Shown: positions 59,303 to 64,000 of the stretch, one piece after another | Position numbering within the stretch: position 1 is the first letter of the stretch | How the letters are laid out: each line of letters opens with the position of its first letter | Source: Mesodorylaimus sp. YZB2_4 | Taxonomy: Eukaryota; Nematoda; Enoplea; Dorylaimida; Dorylaimidae | Assembly (NCBI GenBank): GCA_030248295.1 | Contig: JASANH010000873.1 | Location: 496,001-560,000, forward strand | Reading direction: 5' to 3' | DNA length: 64,000 nucleotides | Translations under genes and position numbers: made by a program | Notes under the pieces: model-generated | Seen by the model: the letters and a program-made list of their open reading frames with translations, nothing else | Database searches by the model: none | What the model was told of the DNA's origin: nothing

Positions 59303-60820
59303 GACCCAACTGCAGCGCTCCTCCGACCCTCCCACAAGTAGAATGAGGGATTTAGTGGGGCGCGTCAAAGTCGAAGCTCTTGGCACAAATTGGACCCCTT
59401 CTCCATGCAAGACCCCATACTTACGAGTCCCTCCAATGTATGCCAACTGCCTATCGCAAGTGATCTTTAAAAAGTTCTGCATTGACTGCGCATCCGCTGA
59501 TGGTGAATGTTGGAACAACAAACTATTTTTGTACTCGGTTCACCTTATCCACCAGGGCAGTTTATCGTCCCCATTCTGTGAAATGCAATAGTGGCTGAAT
59601 CTTGTAGAAGACGCTTGTGTAATGTACTGCGCCGCAACTGGGCATGCCTTCGACATCGAATACCCACCATCTTGGCTGATCGCTTTCCAATCATGAGCAG
59701 CACCTCTAGCTGACGAGTGAGAAGCCTTCTGGCGAGCATCGTAAGTTGACCCCGACAACCTTCTCAATGCGCGCGACACTATCAGGCTCTGCTGATCTGC
59801 CTGTGCATTATAGTTACCAGTGCGATATCCTTTCCCCACGTTATGCTGACATTACACTGTACCTTTCATGTACTTACTTCATGCCATATTGCTGATATAG
59901 ATTTACATCGAGTGTTTGAACGTTTGAAAAGTTTGGAACGGATGCGCGATCGATCGATAGCAAGTAACGTCGACTGCAATTTGTCTCTGAAAAATGGTTA
60001 CTTGTTGACTGTGTACTATTTGTCTGCAAACCGTCTCATACATACTGTATAAGCTCAATGATCAGTCTGATTTGGTGGGCACGAGTCTGCATTGTTTCTG
60101 CCGTAATCACCTTTATCATGCTCTATTCACTAGCACATGCACCTGCACCTGCCATGTGCATGGTGCCTCTAATCGGTACACCAAAAAACACGAGCGCTCA
60201 AAACCTCTTCCGAGTTAGTGCCTGTCGCCCTTGATTCGTTCTGTTTATTCATAAATTTTTTGTAAAATTTTTTAGCCTAACCTGCCTTCGAGTCACTTCT
60301 CGAATAACGGTTTGATACTGTACGGTGGGCCCTACTATGGTAAGAAGGTAATCCGATCATCCTCGTCAGAGCTGAGTATATACAGTAGATGCGTGCCACC
60401 CAAATGTCTTCAAATGTTGGCAGCGAATTGGTACCATAGGAATTACAAATCGTGTGCTTCATGTGTGTATAATGCTTCTTTTAATGACTCACAGGATCTA
60501 AACGTGCCCAAATTACTGCACTGATCTCCATTTTATTTAGTTAATGCGCGTTTCGGTCTCCTTTTTAGGCAGCATTTGGCCTTCGTTGCTGAGAGATAAT
60601 AAACGGCAGTGAAAATCCATGCTGTTGTCTCGACCTGATAACTCGACGATATTTCGAATTCTTACCACACTGGAGTGCCAAAAATTCGCGTATGTGCGAT
60701 ATACGTTCATTATATGTATACTGTACATTGGAACTGATGACTACAGAAAAAGCGAGCAATAAAAGCAGACAATAAGCATTCTTCGTTTTGTGCTGACCTG
60801 GCGATTCTATTAAAAATCGC
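59303..60820. other. Intergenic, no gene seen
   Basis: Region between the tRNA gene and the second GPCR. Only random-looking ORFs; no repeat or motif recognised. Confidence 0.5.
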
Positions 60821-62176
60821 TTACAGCATGACAGGCGGTACATCGTATTTATGAGGCTCAATATAACGTCCATAGGAGCATTTATTTAAGCGTGACCAGT
60901 CGATTGTGACTTTGCCCATCCCCACTTCATCCAGAGCATCTTCACTGGCTTGGTTTCGCAAGTGTTCGCTGACGGCCTCTGCGTCCTCCCAACTTCTGAT
61001 CAAGCAGGTTCTATTGGTCGACTCATTCGACTGGCACCCGTTGGTCTTGCGATATACAGAACCGCTATGTGGCGCTCGAGGCTCACAGCTGGTACTCGTA
61101 CGTTTAGGCTTTGTCATCCTGGCGTCAACGTCCGCGAATGCAAAGTTATAAAAGTCGCTGGTGCTTTGATTCGACGCGCGGCAACTGATTTTTGTGAACA
61201 GCTTTGATGCTACCCGGCGATACTTTTGGCAGAAGAAAAAGTAAATCAACGCAGTGCACGATGTATTAAAAACGATCAGGAGGTTACACACGTCATTCAA
61301 AGTAAATGCCAATACCAGAGTTGACTGGTCGATGAAGAAGTCTGGATTCACCAATTCCATTGCATTGAGAATCAACTGGAGGGTATTGCAGGCAAGGAAC
61401 AAAAGTACTGTCATGGCCATCATGACTGCTGTGCGATGTTCCCTCTTCTGCTGACTACTCAGTAATCTCCGCTCAGCGCCAGCTCGATAAATCGAGCCCA
61501 CCATTAATGTATTGACGACGGTCAAGACAGTAAATGGGACAAGGAAGTGGACGACGAAGAAAAGTCCGTTGTAGTACACTGCCATGTAAATGGGATACTT
61601 CTCACTGTCCCTCAACGCAGGTACGGTATCGATTGGCGCATTAGGATCATCGGAATTCTGAGCTATGCGAAATTCGAAGAAACGCACAGAGTTGTACAAA
61701 GCGGACAAACTGATCACTGCGAGCAGCGCGCAAACCGACCTGCGATTACTGTGCCAGCGAGCCCGGAATGGTCTTAATATCGCCACCATCCTTTCCAGAG
61801 AAATCACCACGAATGTCCAGACGCTAGAGCAGTGGGTCATCAAGGTAAATGGGTAGATGTAAACGTGGCTGTAAGACATGATGCTCTTCAAGGTAGGAGA
61901 TCGATAATAGACGAAGAGACAAGGGACAACAAAGGCTGGGATCCACAGTATGCTCATCAGGCAATCGATAACACTCAGGCCAGTCAAGAGGACGTTGATC
62001 GGTGATCTCATACAGCGATGAGAATACACGGAGGCCGAAAGCAGATTGGTCAAAAAGCTCAATAATGAAAAGGCTAGGATTAGCCATGCCAGGAGAAAAC
62101 TGACATTGGCGTAAGTTTTAGTGGCGTCGCTCGATGTCGAGCAGCTGGTACAGTTGATCGGTGAGGTGGTTTCCAT
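60821..62176 (-). CDS. Rhodopsin-class GPCR, FMRFamide-receptor-like, intronless
   Basis: 451 residues from the first real ATG (62176); the frame is open upstream only from a TTG. Two N-glycosylation sites precede TM1 (NCTS, NVSF). TM1 has FLTNLLSASVYS; RSPINVLLTGLSVIDCLMSI spans the loop and TM2 and is shared with the GPCR at 41891-43087. The triad after TM3 is ERM (SLERMVAIL) in place of DRY/ERY, which may change G-protein coupling. TM6 contains FLACNTLQLILN, and TM7 reads IVFNTSCTALIYFFFCQKYR with no NPxxY Pro. The tail of about 110 residues is Ser/Thr/Arg-rich, with TCLIRSW. Neuropeptide receptor of the FMRFamide-receptor type is likely; ligand unknown. Confidence 0.87.
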   Translation of the reverse strand: METTSPINCTSCSTSSDATKTYANVSFLLAWLILAFSLLSFLTNLLSASVYSHRCMRSPINVLLTGLSVIDCLMSILWIPAFVVPCLFVYYRSPTLKSIMSYSHVYIYPFTLMTHCSSVWTFVVISLERMVAILRPFRARWHSNRRSVCALLAVISLSALYNSVRFFEFRIAQNSDDPNAPIDTVPALRDSEKYPIYMAVYYNGLFFVVHFLVPFTVLTVVNTLMVGSIYRAGAERRLLSSQQKREHRTAVMMAMTVLLFLACNTLQLILNAMELVNPDFFIDQSTLVLAFTLNDVCNLLIVFNTSCTALIYFFFCQKYRRVASKLFTKISCRASNQSTSDFYNFAFADVDARMTKPKRTSTSCEPRAPHSGSVYRKTNGCQSNESTNRTCLIRSWEDAEAVSEHLRNQASEDALDEVGMGKVTIDWSRLNKCSYGRYIEPHKYDVPPVML

Positions 62177-64000
62177 GTCGAGCAAAATATACCTGTAGCT
62201 TCTACTTAATAATAGCACGGATGACCTGAAATGCGAAAGAACGTCTTGTAATATAACCGTTGTAAAATATGTAAAGTAGCACCTGCTCGACCAGCGAGAA
62301 CACAAAAAAGCCTGTGGCCTAGTTTAGCAGCTGCTTTGCTTTTTTTCCCGAAGACCGGTATACATCGTGTAGTGGAATTCCGCGGAAAAAGCGTAATAGC
62401 ACACCGCTCATAAAGTATTTGCCTTTTTTCGGTTCTCGAAGGAGGTCAAAACATCCGCAACAGCACAGAATGTCGCGCAAAAGGACTGACATTGGAAGAG
62501 CTAGTTAGAACGGACTGCAAGCTCTGTGAAAAAGAGATAAGGCGGTCTGAAGACGAAATAGCTTTCCATCAGACTGATCCAGCTCCTCATCACTGAGCGT
62601 GCGCCTGATGACCTGGACAGAGAGAGCTTATTCGGGCACCACAGGGCCAGAATAAGTTTTGAGTTATGGCTGACAACAGGATATTCCTGTCCCGCAGGGA
62701 TCCATAGGACTTTTGATGGGAATGATTAGGTTCGCTCTGCAAGCCTGTCCCCTACAGTGCGCCTGTCAATCCCGTTCGCTCTCTAGGCTTGTGAATAATG
62801 GATAATTTTATACCTTACAGCAAGGCAGAGGCTTTGCACTGGAAAATTGTGCTCTCAATTTGCACGAGTTAGAACTATGTGAACAAGAATGTTGACCGCT
62901 TCTGATAAGACGACCTCTCGTTTACAGAAGCTACACGCGCTGAATAGCAATCTTGAGTTGTAGATCTTCGCCAAAATCGCCACTTAGGGCTTGACCAGAC
63001 CAGGTACGGGATAAAACGATTTTGCGAAAAAAAGCTGGCTTATAACATCTGGGCCGAATACAAATGAATTTGACAAGTTATGCATATTTTGCAATCCACC
63101 ATAACCGAACATCTGAAATGGCGCACCAAATAGACCAAGTGTAGCTTATTTCCATTTCGACCATTCTCCAACGAGATGAAAATTGATGCTCATCAGACTG
63201 TTCCCATTTTCAATTAAGGCCACATTCCTGAGGACATGAGGACACCTGCTGTACGTAGGTTGGTTTTATCCTCCCGAGGACCTTCGCCGGTCCCACCCCA
63301 TTTGAATTAAAATACAACCGTCCATGACGGAGGGTGGACGCCTGCACACCTACGCCTCAGTATTGATTAGACTGATTTCGGCTGGAAAAAGACTCACAGC
63401 ACGGACGTGACGGATCCTTTTGTACCCCTTCGGCTGTAAGATTAATTTGATCAAATTGGGATAAGCATTTTTCCACGGTTCAAGAGAGAAAAGGAATGAG
63501 TGAGCTTGGTGGAGACATCTGGTGTCCAAGTGGTGAATATGTGAAGTCCAATAAAGAACGGGTTGTTTTCCGGAATTGGATAGAAGCCCGAGGTCAGGCG
63601 GAGTCTGTATGCATGGCCTCTGCTGTGTCAACAGGACGAAGGCGACGCGCAAACAGTTATACGATACACGAGCGAGAATTCACATGGCACTTTCCTTTGA
63701 TTGACCAAACAAAAAATATAAAAAGTGGGTGGACAGAAGCCAAAATTAAATAACTTAACTTAGTCACGAAACTCAATCCCAATAGACGACTGAATACAGA
63801 TGTAATTAGAGCCGACAAAAGGAACTGGTAAGTGCTCTAAAGCTGGCTTAAACTCCCCACGAGCGTTCCACCCCAGCGCGCCCCTTCGCCATACTCATAA
63901 CGAGTACCAAATCGGTTTTCATGAGGGCAAGCGATCGTCTTCCAGAAAGCAGGACGCTGGAGTCGTTAGCAGGCTTCCTGTGAATTAATGGAAGATTATA
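62177..64000. other. Intergenic, no gene seen
   Basis: Upstream of the second GPCR to the window end. Frames at 63350-63652 and 63496-63753 overlap on opposite strands and have no supporting features. No tRNA or repeat recognised. Confidence 0.45.

Noticed and set aside
62177..62305. 43-residue N-terminal extension of the second GPCR
   Set aside because: Begins at TTG; the ATG at 62176 is the better start.
1..64000. CRISPR arrays, operons, bacterial features
   Set aside because: The sequence is eukaryotic nuclear DNA; no spaced identical repeats of CRISPR type were seen.

Overview
This window comes from an animal nuclear genome. The genes have short GT..AG introns, mostly about 50-130 nt, and the products are metazoan: a Frizzled receptor, a SKOR/Fussel co-repressor, tomosyn and FMRFamide-receptor-like GPCRs. 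Dense packing, tiny introns, near-balanced base composition and a secreted protein with nematode-type MIG-18-like repeats point to a compact ecdysozoan genome. A tardigrade is my best guess, but that is inference only.

Layout. 1-1565 (+): 3' part of coatomer gamma. 2243-10561: a complete LTR-to-LTR Ty3/Gypsy element coded on the minus strand, with a broken pol and a PWWP chromatin-reader domain after the integrase. 11020-11645 (-): a truncated, inverted, frameshifted copy of the last three coatomer gamma exons. 12768-12982: a TTAA-flanked MITE. 13249-14142 (+): EF-hand protein. 14591-15349 (+): intronless HPP-family membrane protein. 16836-17255: SINE-like block. 17763-18938 (+): PP1-like phosphatase. 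19799-20693 (-): secreted repeat protein. 21528-22738 (-): RRM protein. 23190-27750 (-): complete pyruvate kinase, with a foldback element in its large intron. 29068-38841 (-): tomosyn. 41891-43087 (+): FMRFamide-receptor-like GPCR. 44219-46349 (-): SKOR/Fussel. 47508-47906, 49106-49774 and 49928-50308 (-): three small secreted or BPI-like genes. 53145-55716 (-): Frizzled-4-like receptor. 59220-59302 (-): intron-containing tRNA-Ala(UGC). 60821-62176 (-): second GPCR.

The genes are mostly unrelated in function: vesicle traffic (coatomer, tomosyn), glycolysis (pyruvate kinase), signalling (PP1, EF-hand protein, GPCRs, Frizzled) and development (SKOR, Frizzled). Exon joins were inferred by eye from splice consensus, reading phase and remembered family sequences. 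Phase-consistent joins are reliable; exact ends may be off by a base or two. The most unusual features are the PWWP-tailed retroelement, the two inverted-repeat elements with candidate target-site duplications, the HPP gene, and the tRNA-Ala intron.
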